A stretch of DNA of 64,000 nucleotides. Source: Cladocopium goreaui. Lineage: Eukaryota > Sar > Dinophyceae > Suessiales > Symbiodiniaceae. A program made the translations under genes and the position numbers. Under the pieces are notes generated by a model that saw nothing but the letters and a program-made list of their open reading frames with translations, searched no databases and was not told the DNA's origin. Shown here one piece after another: positions 44,516 to 56,899 of this stretch (its first letter is position 1; the number at the start of each line of letters is the position of its first letter). The stretch is taken from NCBI GenBank assembly GCA_947184155.2, contig CAMXCT020005112.1, positions 32,501-96,500 of the forward strand, in the 5' to 3' direction.

Positions 44516-44816
44516 ATGTGAATAAAAAACATCTCAAGGATATGCATGTTGAAGCTGCTCACACTGGCCGCCGCTCATTTTCATGTCATCTGCACGACAT
44601 CCTTGTTGTACACCTGTTCAACGCAGGTTTGCCTTGTGACACAACTGGTAGCCAGCGTCACCCACTGGATACCATGTGAAGCTATCCGCTCAGCTTCAGA
44701 CTTGTCACGCAGGTCCCACCTCCTACTCTTAAAACTCATTAGGAGCAGTCTATGTGAGAACCTGCCGTTTGTTCACCCGGGGGTGGGTCAGGGGTGGTAG
44801 ATGGGTGGCCCGGGTC

Positions 44817-45395
44817 TGGAACGGGTATGGAACGGTATGGAACGGGGTCTGGAACGAAACGGCCCACTCCACCACAGCACTGCCACCAGGCAGCACATCT
44901 TTGTCAAAATTGGCAGTTTGGAGCGGGAGTAGCGCAGCAAGCAATTCTTAGACTGCCAGCTGACAGCAGCCAAGCGCATCCCTACCATCAAACATCACAG
45001 CTGTGCCACAGCGTGCAGCAACTGTAAGTGGTGCAGGCGCAAACCTGCCACAGGTTGAGAGGGAGGGAGGGTTGCAAGCGATCCATTCTGAGACTGCCAG
45101 CTGGCAGCAGCCAAGCACATTCCTACCATCACACAACAAAGTAGGTAGCAGCTGTAAGTGCTGCAGGCACAGACTTGCCAACACAATCACAGGTCTTGAG
45201 CATAGTAAACGTATTCTTCCATGTATGCACTCATGTATGTGCAGACACATGTAAAATCAGATTGCACATGTTCAATATATATCACAACGTATGGATGAGA
45301 GGTATGGAACGGATCCTTCCAACAGGTATGGAACGGGGGTATGGAACGGGGGTATGGAACGGGGGTATGGAACGGGGGTATGGAACTAGTGTGGT
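44817..45395. repeat. GTATGGAACGG minisatellites
   Basis: Units of GTATGGAACGG occur at 44817-44862 and, as 15-base GGGGGTATGGAACG units, at 45300-45388. GTTCCGGAC motifs near 44200 and 45405 are related in reverse. The two clusters flank the tandem duplication at 44938-45180. Confidence 0.88.
44938..45180. repeat. Tandem duplication of about 135 bp
   Basis: The segment from ACTGCCAGCTGACAGCAGCC to GTGCAGGCGCAAACCTGCCA (44950-45052) recurs diverged at 45090-45180 (ACTGCCAGCTGGCAGCAGCC to CTGCAGGCACAGACTTGCCA). No supported coding frame. Confidence 0.8.
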
Positions 45396-45765
45396 CCCGG
45401 ACCTTGTTCCGGAGCTTATAATTTGACTTGCAACTTAATATGGTAGAAAACATCCAATTCCAAAAATGAAATCATAGGGATGTTGGGAATGATGTTGGGT
45501 GGCGAAACTGTTTGGAACGACATGACCCATTAATCGCTGAGGATATCGAACTCAAACATCGTTGCAAGGTGCTGCCCCCTAGTTAGCTGTGTAAGTTACG
45601 CAGGTTCGCCATGGTTTAATGGTGTTAAGTACCACCTCATTGATCCAGTTATAAATACTAACGTTTTGTCGATTTCTTGAACAATATCTTTTCAACGAAA
45701 ACATTAAAAAGCAGTATGGCTGATTTATTCCCAACATGATCCCATTATAAGTCCTGGGAAAAGGA

Positions 45766-45962
45766 TCACGATCCCATCATCTCAGCATTTATCCATTGAT
45801 ATCCCACTTTTGCAAATCGAATCGCCATTATGGATTGCACATTCCCGACTTTTCCTTCAACCAATCCGAGGAAATCGAACTCGGCTCCCCAGCTGAGGAT
45901 CTCTGATGCGGCTGCCAGCACTTTGGCGAAGAGCCTCGGCAACACATCCACAAAATCAGTAT
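45766..45962 (-). CDS. Unknown protein exon (DFVDVLPRLFAKVL)
   Basis: The frame reads DFVDVLPRLFAKVLAAASEIL, SWGAEFDFLGLVEGKVG, QSIMAIRFAKVGYQ and ends in TGA at 45766. The N-terminal part is GC-richer than its flanks, as in real exons here. An upstream acceptor is not clear. Family unknown. Confidence 0.45.
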
Positions 45963-46600
45963 AGATGTAACCATGGGACCAGAAGGAGAATGGGTAATTA
46001 TGATGCAAAACCTATGTGTTGAAAAACAAATAAACATATACAAGTTACCATCCGATAGTCAAACATGGCAAGGTAGCCATTGATAGATGTTTTCCCTTTG
46101 ACATATGAATTTATTGTGAAGATTTTTATTGTGATGACCATCTGAAAAATCATACATGGCATTTGTACCACCCTACAACGGGGCATTTCAACGCGAAAAT
46201 CGCTGAATTAAATGAGTGACCTTCCAGCAAACAATGTGTGATTGCCAAAAAGTAGAAAAAATAAACAAGAAAAAAAACAATCCGAATATCACCAGGAATA
46301 GGTAATTTTTCACGTACCCAAAAGTGGAAAGTTATGGCATTGGGTCTACTACATTCGAAGTAGCCGTAGGACCAGTAGGAGTATTCGCTTGCAAAACTTA
46401 TGCCAACCAAATATATTCATAGGTTGTATTAAGTGCATTCACAGTGGTATGGGTCAGTTCACCCGGTAGCCTTGGCTTCAAGTTTTTCAGTTTAAACCAG
46501 ACAGGAAATGGCTCCGCGGGAAAAACAAAACACACGACAAGAAGATTTGAGTCAGTAAGTGAGCTTGTTTGAGGGTCCTAAACGAAAATATAAAATCTCC

Positions 46601-46704
46601 CAATCATCATTATGATTATCATCAACACCATCATCACCATGATGATGATGATCATCATCATCATCACCATGATGATGATGATGATGATGATCAACATCAT
46701 CAAC

Positions 46705-46735
<31 letters not shown>

Positions 46736-46803
46736 CTGTCATCACCATCATCACCATCATCATCATCATCATCAGCATCATCATCATCATCATCATCATC
46801 AAG
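46601..46803. repeat. ATC trinucleotide tract
   Basis: About 200 bases of ATC/GAT units, switching phase and strand sense twice (ATCATC, then GATGATG, then ATCATC). Confidence 0.97.
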
Positions 46804-46809
46804 GAGTTT

Positions 46810-49800
46810 TGCAGTCTTTCAATCCGCATCCTGACCTCAGTTGAGCTCCCGTTGGGAAAGTTTCACCATTGTATACCACCGCGTATTTATCTCTCAAAGG
46901 TGATTCTTTTACGCCCTTCAACAAGGTGCTTCTGGAAATCCAGATGCCCCAAAGCCATGGCTTTCTCATTGACGATGTCAAGCCTTGATAATTTGAAGGT
47001 CCACCATTTAAGGAAATTATTCTAAAATGGGGGAAGTATCTGGGGATCCCAACCATCAACCAACCATCCAAATGAGGGCCTGGGCCGCCGACGCCGCACA
47101 CGTGTCGTCATACTTTTTGCTGCGCGCAAGGAGATGCAAGGACCTTGGATGAAGACGTCTGGGCAATGGAAGCCGGTCATCTTAGATGTTGGGGGAAGCA
47201 AAACATTCACAGGTGCATAACGACATAAATGGTATGTTTTTTACAGCTGCAGCCAACATATGTATATATGATATGGTATGTGGGCACTATTCTGAGGGCA
47301 AAATCCCACACCAGCTGGTAAATGGTTTATCCTATTGAAATCGCATTGTTTACATAGTCATGCCTCAAAGTTGCCAACGAATGCATTTGGCCATCTGAAA
47401 CCTGACAAGGTGCGACTCTCCTTTGGCATCCACCTCTGCCAAGTCGACACCTGTGGCGGGACGCATTTTTTCCACAAAAGTAAGGCTGGTTGACCGTGAG
47501 GGATCTGGGTCATTGGGGATCATCCTCAGAAATGTGGCTGACAAGGAGATAGTAATGATTGAACAATTAACAGGCAGAGAATGGTTGGTTGCTGGCACCA
47601 AGTCCATGAACTTGCCTACACGAATATGCAAATAGTATCCTATAATTACCATCATGGTGGCTTCATGCCCACAAATTTGAATTGCTGGCCTAAAATCGGG
47701 ATTTCACAGCCAAGATTGCAGATGCCACTCCCAAACTTTGGGGTTTTCAGTGCTGGGCCTAATCGATTGGGGAGTTTATGATTGGAAACTGCTGGATCTT
47801 CACATAGTATAGGAAAATACTATGAAATAAATTCATTGTTTTCACCCGAAAAGTTTTAACCAGTGGGTCAAACAACTCCAAATGCAGTATTGCTCTTCCT
47901 ATGGGAGTGTAAATGTTTAACAAGAGAACCACTAACTCAGGTCATCTTTTTAAAGACAGGACCGCGGGCAAATCACCACCTCCCTCCTAGCCCTAGCCAA
48001 TGAGCCTTCGCCGGAAGTTCCCCTCAGTTCCAGTTGGGCTGCTTGAAGTGTCGTCATGTGAGCACCAGTGGCTACTTCCAGGAAACCTTATTGACGTGCA
48101 CCTTGAACACATTGAATCAAGAAAACGGAAAACACAATCTTTGTGTTTGTGGGGGTCTTGAACGTTGATTCCTTCGCTGCCTTCTCCTTTCCATGTTTGT
48201 TTGTTTTATGGTTCCTTGCAAGAAAAGCGCTTTCAATCAAAAACAGCAAGCAGCCAAGTTGTGTGTGGCTACAAGTTATCCAGCTCAAAGAGCTCACATC
48301 TAAATTTCTCTATTTCGCGGCGTCACAACCATTGGGGTTTATGATTATGCATTGTTTGGTTTCTTGCCCCGTTTTTGTTGGTTGTCATCGCCGGGTGTTT
48401 TCTCCCCCGAGCCCCAGCCAGTGCAGGCCAGTGGCCAACTTTTCAGGGCGCCCTCAAAGTCGCGAGACCTCATGCCAAGAGAAGTCAGAACCTGCGATAT
48501 AATTGGGATATTTCTGAGATTTCATTGGGATCGTTGGGATATAACTGGTATGGGAGGTAAGAATCAAAAATGGCATCCGGCATAAAATATACCCATCATA
48601 TTCCTTTTAGATATTCCATGGTCACCGTCCATCTTCCAGGAGGAACTGTGCTGAATTATGTTGCATTGCACAGGTTTGTTCGACATTGGGCTAGAAACTA
48701 GTGGGCTGCCCGCGGATGTCCTCCAAGTCATGGGCAGGGCTGCCAGGAAACAATTCAGACTCATGCTGATTTGGGGCCATCATACAATTTATGTCCCCAA
48801 CTGTATTCACAACAACTTCTTTGCTCATGTGAAGTTTTGTTCAGTTTGTTGTTTGAGACTGTATACTGCCTTGTCCCAAGTTTACAATCTTTGATCCTGC
48901 TATGTTGCAGAATTATGTCAATAATGTTGTTGAACCAAAAAACATGCAACATACCATTTCGCCTTTTTTGTACCCAATTGAGGTCTGTTATGTGGTTTGC
49001 CGCCTTATTTATATATCGGCGTTTTTTGTGCGCACGTATTTGTGCGTAGAATATACATACATATATATGTATATATACACACAGTAAACGAAATCAACTG
49101 AACTAACACCATGGCAAACAATCGAATGTTTGAATGCCAAAATCAGGTTTTGTCACGCCCACAAACCAGTTTGAAGCTGCCAGCTGAGACAAGGGGTTGG
49201 CACGTCAAACACTCATTTGAACCTTCTAGATGTGCCCATGTCGAAACTTTATCATTGGGTGCACCTTCAAGGGCACTAGTTGAATCCCCATGACCATTCT
49301 CTTGCCTTGTGCTAAGGTTCCCCACTGCACAGCAGCGAAGAATGAGCTGGGTGCAGTCTCACGCCTGCCCCGAAAACAGTTGCACAAGTCTCCAAACAAT
49401 GACCAACCCATTTGTGGCCTGCTGATTCTTAAAGCCGGTGAACTTCGAGCTTCCCATGTGCGCGAATAGAAAGAAGAGAAACACATATCAACCTACAAAC
49501 AAGTAAGTTTTACACACGGCCAAAAAAAAAGCAAACCAGGCAATGAAAGAACCAAATAGAAAGATGACTTGATTTAGGCAAGAATGAGCGATTGCCTGGC
49601 TGGTGGCTCAACCCATCCTAAAATTATGAATAAGCACCATTGTGATGTGATTCTAACTGGTGATGGCCCTTTTTCCACCAGTGCCATGAGCACATTTGTT
49701 GATCAAGTCAAATCCCAATTGTGCATTGCTGCAGAGGAAAAAAATAACAATCATATTGATTCGATAATATTGGCTCCCATTTTATTTTGAAATCGCCAGG

Positions 49801-51530
49801 ACCATGTCTGATGGTTGAATTCAGGTGTTACTCATCGGGTTGGCGCACGCACACAATCAAGGTCTCAGCGTCAAGGAAGATCACTGGTATCTACATGTAG
49901 GATGGTAAAGTCTGCTTTCTTTTCATCTTCCACGTAGCTAAAAACTAATGCACGTGTCGACACCATGTGCAGCTTTCCAACCTATTTGGATAGGTAATTC
50001 GACAGTTTTGTTTTTTTTTGGCGCGGCGTTGTGGGGTGAAAAGACATTTCCCAAAACTTGGAGTACCTCACAAACATTGATTTCCCTACTAAATACTAGC
50101 TTGGATGAGAACTTGGGACTCACCATGACTCTTAAAAACCCAGCTGATGACCTTACTAATGAAAAAAATGAACTTTATGGTAGCTAGTGAAAGTTTGGAA
50201 ACGCATTGGTGTCTCACACCATCTGTAATCTGATACCAGCTGTCAAGATACTTGTCCACATCCATGCTCAGCTTCATTCATGGCAATGTCACTCAACACG
50301 CCAGAACCTCTAGCAGCCCTAAATGGCGTTGAATGTTGAACAAAGCAAACCCATGGAAAACGTATTGACAGGTGAAAGAAAATTTCCCTTTGTTGTATCA
50401 CATTTTCCTTAGCAACCCATTGCTAAAAATGACTCACCTGGGCAAATGATCACAAATCCTAGCCTGAAAAAACAATATCTTTTTGTTTTCTGTGGCCCCC
50501 CCATATGTAAACCGTTATTGATTGGTCTTGGTCGAATAAGGAGGTCCTTATAATTTGCCCAGAATCACCATGTGGATGATTCGTCAATCAAAATCCGATT
50601 TTTCTCACTGTTGATCGGGTGGTTAAACCATCAAGCTCGTCTTGATCACGTGGTTGGGTCTTAGTAGTAGTTCCTTGGCACCCCCTTTTGCGAAGGAATA
50701 TGGATACAACCATGGCTCCTAGCTGTTTCCTCCGAACTTAACCCTTAAACAATTTTTGATGGTTAAGCCAGCCATCATCAACTGCGGAGGTACCTCACCG
50801 GAGACTCTGCATGACCATGATTTGCGCAGCTCTCCTGACGGCACTGGAGTAACCGGATCCGATGGTATAAGGAGGTGCAAAACCTACGTAGAGGAGCTTC
50901 CTAAAATGGAGGGCCTTAAAAATGATCCAGATATAGGCGTTTTAAGAATAGAAAATTGGTCTTGGTGTCACCCATCTTAAAAAGAATCCATGTGAATATG
51001 TAACGGATGAAAGTAAATATTCACCGACCTGAAATCAAACAATTTGGGGATGATTCTTCTTTCTAGCCAGCATCAGCCATGTCCTAGTGAGGGTCTTATG
51101 TTCAGCCAGATACAGCATAATATGTAAATACGATTTTGTGCATGAACGAGAAACATAATATACATGAAACCAAATTGAACTTTGTTTCGGATTGTACGCG
51201 CTTCTATTTCTAGCCTAGTTCACAGGTAGGCTGACGATTCTATTTGAGCACAAAGATTCGAGGATAGGCTGTGTTACTGGACCCCGTCACCTATACATTT
51301 TGAGCCTTGGGATCTGCCTATCCAACTTTACTTTAACTCATCTTGTGATGGCTCCTCCTGAAAACAGTGCTCAATCCCCGTCCCCAAGCCTACTGGTTGG
51401 TTGATACGGATTCCCATGCCGGACTTTCATTCTGAGATCATCTGGGCAAAGTACAAGTGTACGCAAACTAGAAACAACAATTCTTCGGATCAGTCCTCCA
51501 ATCTTGACAATCAATGACAATGAGGCTGGC
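46810..51530. other. Mostly gene-free, ambiguous frames
   Basis: At 47050-47215 (plus VVILFAARKEMQGPWMK), 47365-47655 (both strands open, minus FVEKMRPATGVDLAEVDAKG) and 48395-48500 there are protein-like frames, but strand and borders could not be settled. No repeats of families 1 or 2. The region 49500-51500 shows nothing supportable. Confidence 0.35.
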
Positions 51531-51538
51531 CAGTGAGG

Positions 51539-51790
51539 TTACCATAAGATAATTTTGCGAGACAAACCCTTTTGATTTCCATATGTTTCCGTTATAAGCC
51601 CATCAAATCTTAGTTTCATGGTAAAATCCAAGTTGTTCATGTTTAGACCACCGCACCACGGATGAGCTAGCGTGCAACGCTCACATTTTTCTCCGAAGAT
51701 CCTACCGGCATTGTGGAGCTTGGGAAGGTCCTCCTTGGTTAGAGTCAATCCAATCCGCCCTTTGTTCCTGAGCAAATAGGAGGCGCAGGA
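51539..51790 (-). CDS. Unknown protein exon (GRIGLTLTKEDLPKLHNAG)
   Basis: The frame ends in TAA/TAG-type stop at 51539 and reads RIGLTLTKEDLPKLHNAGRI, CERCTLAHPWCGGLN, TMKLRFDGLITETYGNQKG. Two Cys pairs (CERC and a WC) are suggestive but too few for a zinc-finger call. No neighbouring exon was found. Confidence 0.4.
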   Translation of the reverse strand, partial: SCASYLLRNKGRIGLTLTKEDLPKLHNAGRIFGEKCERCTLAHPWCGGLNMNNLDFTMKLRFDGLITETYGNQKGLSRKIILW

Positions 51791-51849
51791 CTGAAGTGTT
51801 TGTTTTATTCCACAAGCAGTGTGTCCACACTGATCTTACGGTGGGTGTA

Positions 51850-52330
51850 AAGCCAGGGGGTTCGATCAGGGTGCTCCTTGTGGCCTCCGGCTTTTGGACA
51901 GCGCAGGTTCGCACAAAGTCTTCGCGGGCTTTGCTCGTTTCGGAAGGTCCGCTTTTACCGGCGCGCCGTGCTCATTTTTCAAGCTATGTACGTTTTGAGC
52001 CAAGACATTTTGACGTCTGGAACGTCGTTTTGCGTGATGCAGGACATTGTAATTACACTTTTCCATCCGCGTGGCGGGCGCGGTGTTTTGTCACGTTGCT
52101 AAAACGTTGGCAGGCGTGGGAAATACGAGGTGGTTCGGAGGTCATTTTTTGTGGCAGGCGCATTATTGAGTGAACTCGGACGAAGGTTTGAAAGGCTCTC
52201 GTTTCGTGGAACCGTCATACTCGTAATTTGGGACAGATGATGATTTCGCGTGGCAGGTGCAATACTTCGGGTGCATCAGGCTCATGTGTCGTGGCAAGCA
52301 CAGTACTTCGTAGACCTCATTACAAAAACA
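51850..52330. repeat. Dispersed CGTGGCAGGCGCA repeats, first cluster
   Basis: The motif [G/C]GTGGC[A/G][G/A]GCGCA with a TCACGTTG/TTTTGTCAC context recurs about five times. The same motif in the opposite orientation (GCGCCTGCCACGCGAAA) recurs at 60140-60930. The 125-codon plus-strand frame over this cluster is probably a repeat artefact. Confidence 0.75.
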
Positions 52331-52489
52331 CCCAAAACTGCGTACAACAATGTAAAACATCGCTTTTCAGTTTTTAGATTTAAGATTCTGGTTTTCAGTG
52401 AAGCGCGCAATACTTGGTGAAATTCCAACATGTCCTTGCGCGCAAGCCTCTCGCCAATTTAGCTGCTTCTCAGAGATACTGGCAAAGAT

Positions 52490-53620
52490 ATTTTATGAGT
52501 CGTCTGGAAAGTCCTCTATGACGATTTTGCAAGAATTTCATGGTGCAGTCTTATAGGTCTCCAATTTATGAATATGTCGACCAAGGTTTTGTCGAGGTCC
52601 TTGTGAGAAGATATTGTGAAGACAGTGCATAATCTTGTACAGGTCTTGGCGAGACGATCTTATGAAGATCCTGGTTGGTGAAATCCTCTACGATGTCCTT
52701 GCATGATTTGCACAGGTCCTGATGAGAAGAACTTGTGAAGATCCTGGCGCATTCCTCTACGAAGTCATTGCCGATGACCTGTGTTAGAGGTGCTTGTATG
52801 AAAGCTCTTGTGAGATGCTTTGAAGAGGTTCTTTTGCAAAGGTCTGGTAGGATCCTCTCTATAGCAGGTCCCTCTATGATGATCCTGCGAGATTCTCTTA
52901 GATGTCTTCGTATGAAGCTCTTGTGATCAAGATCTTGCAGAAGTCCTTGTGAGAAAATCTGTTGGAGATCCTGGTGACATCTTTGAAATAGGTCCTTGCA
53001 TGAAGATCTTGCAAATGCCATGTACCATAGTCCTCCTTGCAATGAAGGATCCCTGGTCTTGGGGGTGCTCCTGTCGAAAGCTCTTCTGGGGTGCTCTTGG
53101 GAAATTCTTGTATGAAGACCTGCTCTTTTTATGACGATCTTGTGAGGTTCTGTTAAAGGTCCTGGCATGAAGTTCTTGGTCAAGGTCTTCTAGAGTTGCT
53201 TGTGAGAAGATCTTGTAGAGGTCCTGGTGAAATCTTCTACGAGGTCCTTGTCTGATCTTGTACAGGTCCTTGTGAGAAGATCTTCTAAAGATCCTAGTGA
53301 AATGTTGTCAGAGGTCATTGCATGATCTTGTACAGGTCCTTGCAAGAAGATCTTGTAGAGATCCTGGTGACATCCTCTTCCAGGTCCTTGCATAATTTTG
53401 TGCAGGTCCTTAAATGATCTTGTACAGGTCCTTAGGAGGAGGGGACCTTGTGGAGATCTTGGTGAAATCCTCTCTTAGAGGTTTCTTGCATGAAGATCTT
53501 GAAGATGACCTGTATTAGAAACGCTTCTATGAAGGCACTTGTAGGATTTTGTAGAAGGTCCTTCTTTGACGACACCGTGAAATTCTCTTAGATGTCCTCT
53601 TGTCAAAAGAATATGAGGTC
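52490..53620. repeat. Composite satellite of about 23-bp units
   Basis: Units such as AGGTCCTTGTGAGAAGATCT, AGATCCTGGTGAAATCCTC and AGGTCCTTGCATGATCTTG alternate in a higher-order period of about 68-72 bases. The minus-strand 205-codon frame (rich in KDL, QDL, FTR) reads through the satellite and is not called as a gene. Confidence 0.9.
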
Positions 53621-54749
53621 CTGGTCAGAAAACATAGCGTTGCCTCTTGCGACAAAACAAGCCCCTGTTGCTGCAGTTCCGATAATGACCCGTTACTGTT
53701 CCGTAGCCGATGTTGCTTGAATCTCCGACATTGTCTTCTTAACCCCCGCAAGGTTTAGGGTGCCATGGGTTTATCCATCGTTCGAGCAAGTAAAAGTTGG
53801 GATATGTAAAATCTAATAGGGGAAAGCAGCCTATCTCCCATGAAAACGGTGATGCCATGGGATATCATACAGGAGCGCAGGCCTGAAGCTTTCTGTCGAT
53901 AAAAACAAATGGCGACTTCGAATCACTCCCATGAGTTGAGATATAATCATTTGCGAATTGGCAATTGGGCTGGAATTTTGTTGGGGGCGCAAGTGGGGTT
54001 GTTATCGTTAATCCATCAAACAGTTGTTGGTGAAATAAATGGGTATAACATAAGGGTTGACCAGCAAAAAAGGTGTAACATGGCCGAGCCAACGCTACAT
54101 GGGGGGGAATCTAGCCAGCATTATTTAATACTACTCCGCGGGACCTCGAAGGCATGAGTAAATCCAATACTATACCAAGGGGTCGATTGGGTGGTGTCTA
54201 CTGTTTGGTGGGTGGGGTGAATGTGTTTACCTGCGGAACAACAACGCCACCAGAAGACATCGCCAAAACAAAGCACATGGAACATGCCACGATGGGTGCC
54301 GTATGAACCAGCCACTGGGATAATACGATTTAAAACCAGCACACGCTCCGATTTGCCAAAATCTAACTATACTGTATGTTCTATATTTCGAAAACAATAC
54401 TTCAAGAGCCATGGTGTACATGCGTGGTTCATTGGGTGTGCATTACATTGTAATGAAAGCCCGTACATGACTACAAACCATACTATATGATACTCGCCAA
54501 AACTGGTTCAATATATATCAATATATCTAAAATATCTGACCAATTTGGTGTTGGTTTTACCTTTTAGGAGACCGCTGTATGTCATCATGTGCCTTCTGGT
54601 GTGGGCTGGCAATCTTTGAAGAACAACTAGTCGCACCTGCTAGCTCATGCTAACATACGCTTACTTTCGAACCTGCTTAGCAATCAAACATGAACCCCAC
54701 CCGAAAAACTACCTGAAAATACAATTCCCCCAATCTCCATGGATGATCA

Positions 54750-55000
54750 TCATTTTCCAAACTTCCTACTGAAATTGCAATATATTGCGATAAATTGTGG
54801 CATTCCCCACTTCTGGACAAACCATGACAAACTCAGAAATTCTTCTGGCGCAAGGCCACTGAAGGTAAGGCTCTTGGGAAGAATTCGAGCATCCAGTTTC
54901 AAGCTCCTCAGCAGCTCCAAAGCTGCTGCTTGAACATCCGAGGTGTGCCAGGCCTGTCGCGACTTCCCATAGCCTGTCACCACACTGCACTTCAAGTTGC
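54750..55000 (-). CDS. PPR-Smr protein, exon 2 (Smr-like C-terminus)
   Basis: The exon reads NLKCSVVTGYGKSRQAWH, TSDVQAAALELLRSLKLDAR and ends TGA at 54750. TGYGKS matches the TGxGxHS-type loop of Smr domains (established family knowledge), with the His lost. It begins after ACTAAG with GCAACT; exon 1 is followed by the same GCAACT, a 6-base direct repeat at the borders of a 204-bp GC-AG intron. The last about 30 residues after LDARILP differ from a normal Smr end and may be intron read-through. Confidence 0.85.
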
Positions 55001-55204
55001 CTTAGTGGTTTGTGGAAAACCGACTGCGTAAGTGGAACAAGCCAGTGATTGGAATGAAAACCTACTGTTCCTTATTGCATCCCACCAAAGAATAAATCCT
55101 AGGCATTTGTTTCGGACAAGTGCTTGCCCAAACAAAACACACACACATACGTGTGTATATATATATACAAATGTTATTTATTGAAATGCTATCCGTCCAG
55201 TTGC

Positions 55205-56828
55205 CACTGCCTTTCAGATGCTGGGCGACCATGGTGGACAACCACCATTGTAGTGTGAGCCGTGCTGCTCCCTCTGAATGCTGGTGGAGGTCCACCTCCA
55301 GATCTTGAAACACCGATGAGATGTTCAAAATTGGCAGCAAACCATCTTGAAAAAAACGTCCCCCAAGGTTTTCGCTGCTGTAAATCTCCGCGCAATCGAA
55401 TAATGCATTGTATGTGACGCTGTTCGGCACAAGTTTTGACGGGAGCATTTCGGTGAACAAATTCAATGCCTGCTGCCATTGAGTGCCCTTCTCACAGGCA
55501 CAAATGGCAGCACTGTAGCTAATGACATTTGGGTTCACTTGAACTTTCGGCATGGCCTCGAACAAACTTAACGCCCGCTGCCATTCACCACCTTTCTCAA
55601 AAGCACTGATGGTTGCATTGTAGCTGATTACATTTGGGGTTACTTTCGCTTCAGACATGGCCTCGAACAAGTTTAATGCCTGTTGCCATCGGCCTCCCTT
55701 CTCGCAAGCACTGATGGCAGCACTGTAGATGATTACATCTGGGGCCATGTTGGATTTTTGGACTGCCCAAAACAAGGCCAATGCCCTTTGCCATTGACCT
55801 CCCTTCTCACAAGCACTGATTGCAGAGTTGTGAGTGATGGCGTCTGGGCTCAATTTAGCTCCTGGCATAGCCTGCAACAAGTTCAAGGCCTTCTCCCATT
55901 GACCTCCCTTCTCACAAGCACTAATGGCAGCACTGTAACTGATGGCGTCTGGGGTCACTTTTGCTTTCGGCATTGCGCTAAACAAAGCCAAGGCCTTCTG
56001 CCATTGACCCGCCTTCTCACAAGCACTCATGGTCGCACTGTAGCTAATTACGCTTGGGTTGACTTTGGCTTTTGGCATGGCCTCAAACAAGTTCAATGCC
56101 TGTTTGCATTGACCTCCCTTCTCACAAGCACTGATGGTTGCATTGTAGCTGATGACATTGGGGCTTACTTTTGCTTTTGGCATTGCCTCGAACAAGTCCA
56201 ATGCCTCCTGCACTTGACTGCCCTTCTCAAAAGCACTGATGGTTGCATTGTAGCTGATTACATTCGGGCTCAAGCTGGCTTTAGGCATAGCCTCGAACAA
56301 GCCGAGCGCCCTTTGCCATTGACCGCTTTTGCCACAAGCACTGATGATTGCATTGTAGCTGACGACATTTGGGTTCATTTTCATTTTGCCGATGGCCTGG
56401 AACAAGTTCAATGCTTGTTGCCATTGGCCTCCCTTCTCGCAAGCACTGATGGTTGCGTTGTGGGCAAATATGTTGACGTTGACCTTGGCCTCAGGCATGG
56501 TGTGTAAAAGCCAGCAGGCCTGCTGCCATTGCTTTGAACTTCCACAAGCCGAAATTCCAACAGTGAAATCCCGGTCTTTCAATGCAAGCTTCCGGCTTCG
56601 TAGTGCAAAGGCAAATGCGTCAGCAATCAGTCGGGGACGTTTCTTCTCTGCCAGAATATTGAGAATAGCTGAAAAATTAGCTGGTGTCACTTCCATCCCA
56701 GTCAGCTGCTGCAAACTCTTCTCATCTGGCAACCGTTGACCTATGCAAGACTTCCACCTTCGAGGCAAGCGAATGCCAGGCAGCATTGGGAGCGAAGCGG
56801 TGCTCGGCATTCTGTGGGTGCAACTCAT
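55205..56828 (-). CDS. PPR-Smr protein, exon 1 (about 11 PPR repeats)
   Basis: The long exon encodes about 540 residues. The first in-frame ATG is at 56826-56828; the frame is open upstream to 56897 without an ATG. Eleven 35-residue PPR repeats of the form NVISYNATISACEKGGQW..ALNLFEAMPKAK run from about residue 70 to 460. They are followed by NSVTYNALFDC and an Smr-like start (EVDLHQHSEGAARL..WWLSTMV). PPR proteins bind single-stranded RNA, usually in plastids or mitochondria; no clear targeting peptide was seen. With exon 2 the product is 624 residues. The contrast with the shredded PPR gene at 2.9-20 kb is striking. The 274-codon plus-strand frame here is its antisense shadow. Confidence 0.95.
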
Positions 56829-56899
56829 GCTTTGAAAGTCAAGCTGCAGCGATGGTTGCAAGCATGGTTCATGCCATACTTCCGCGACAAATATCACGT

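Noticed and set aside
51796..52173. 125-codon GC-rich plus-strand frame
   Set aside because: It overlaps the dispersed CGTGGCAGGCGCA repeats and shows no family or splice border.
52566..53183. 205-codon minus-strand frame
   Set aside because: It reads through the composite satellite; kept only as a repeat observation.
55683..56507. 274-codon plus-strand open frame
   Set aside because: It is the exact antisense of the PPR repeats; PPR-type repeats with this codon use leave the complementary frame open.
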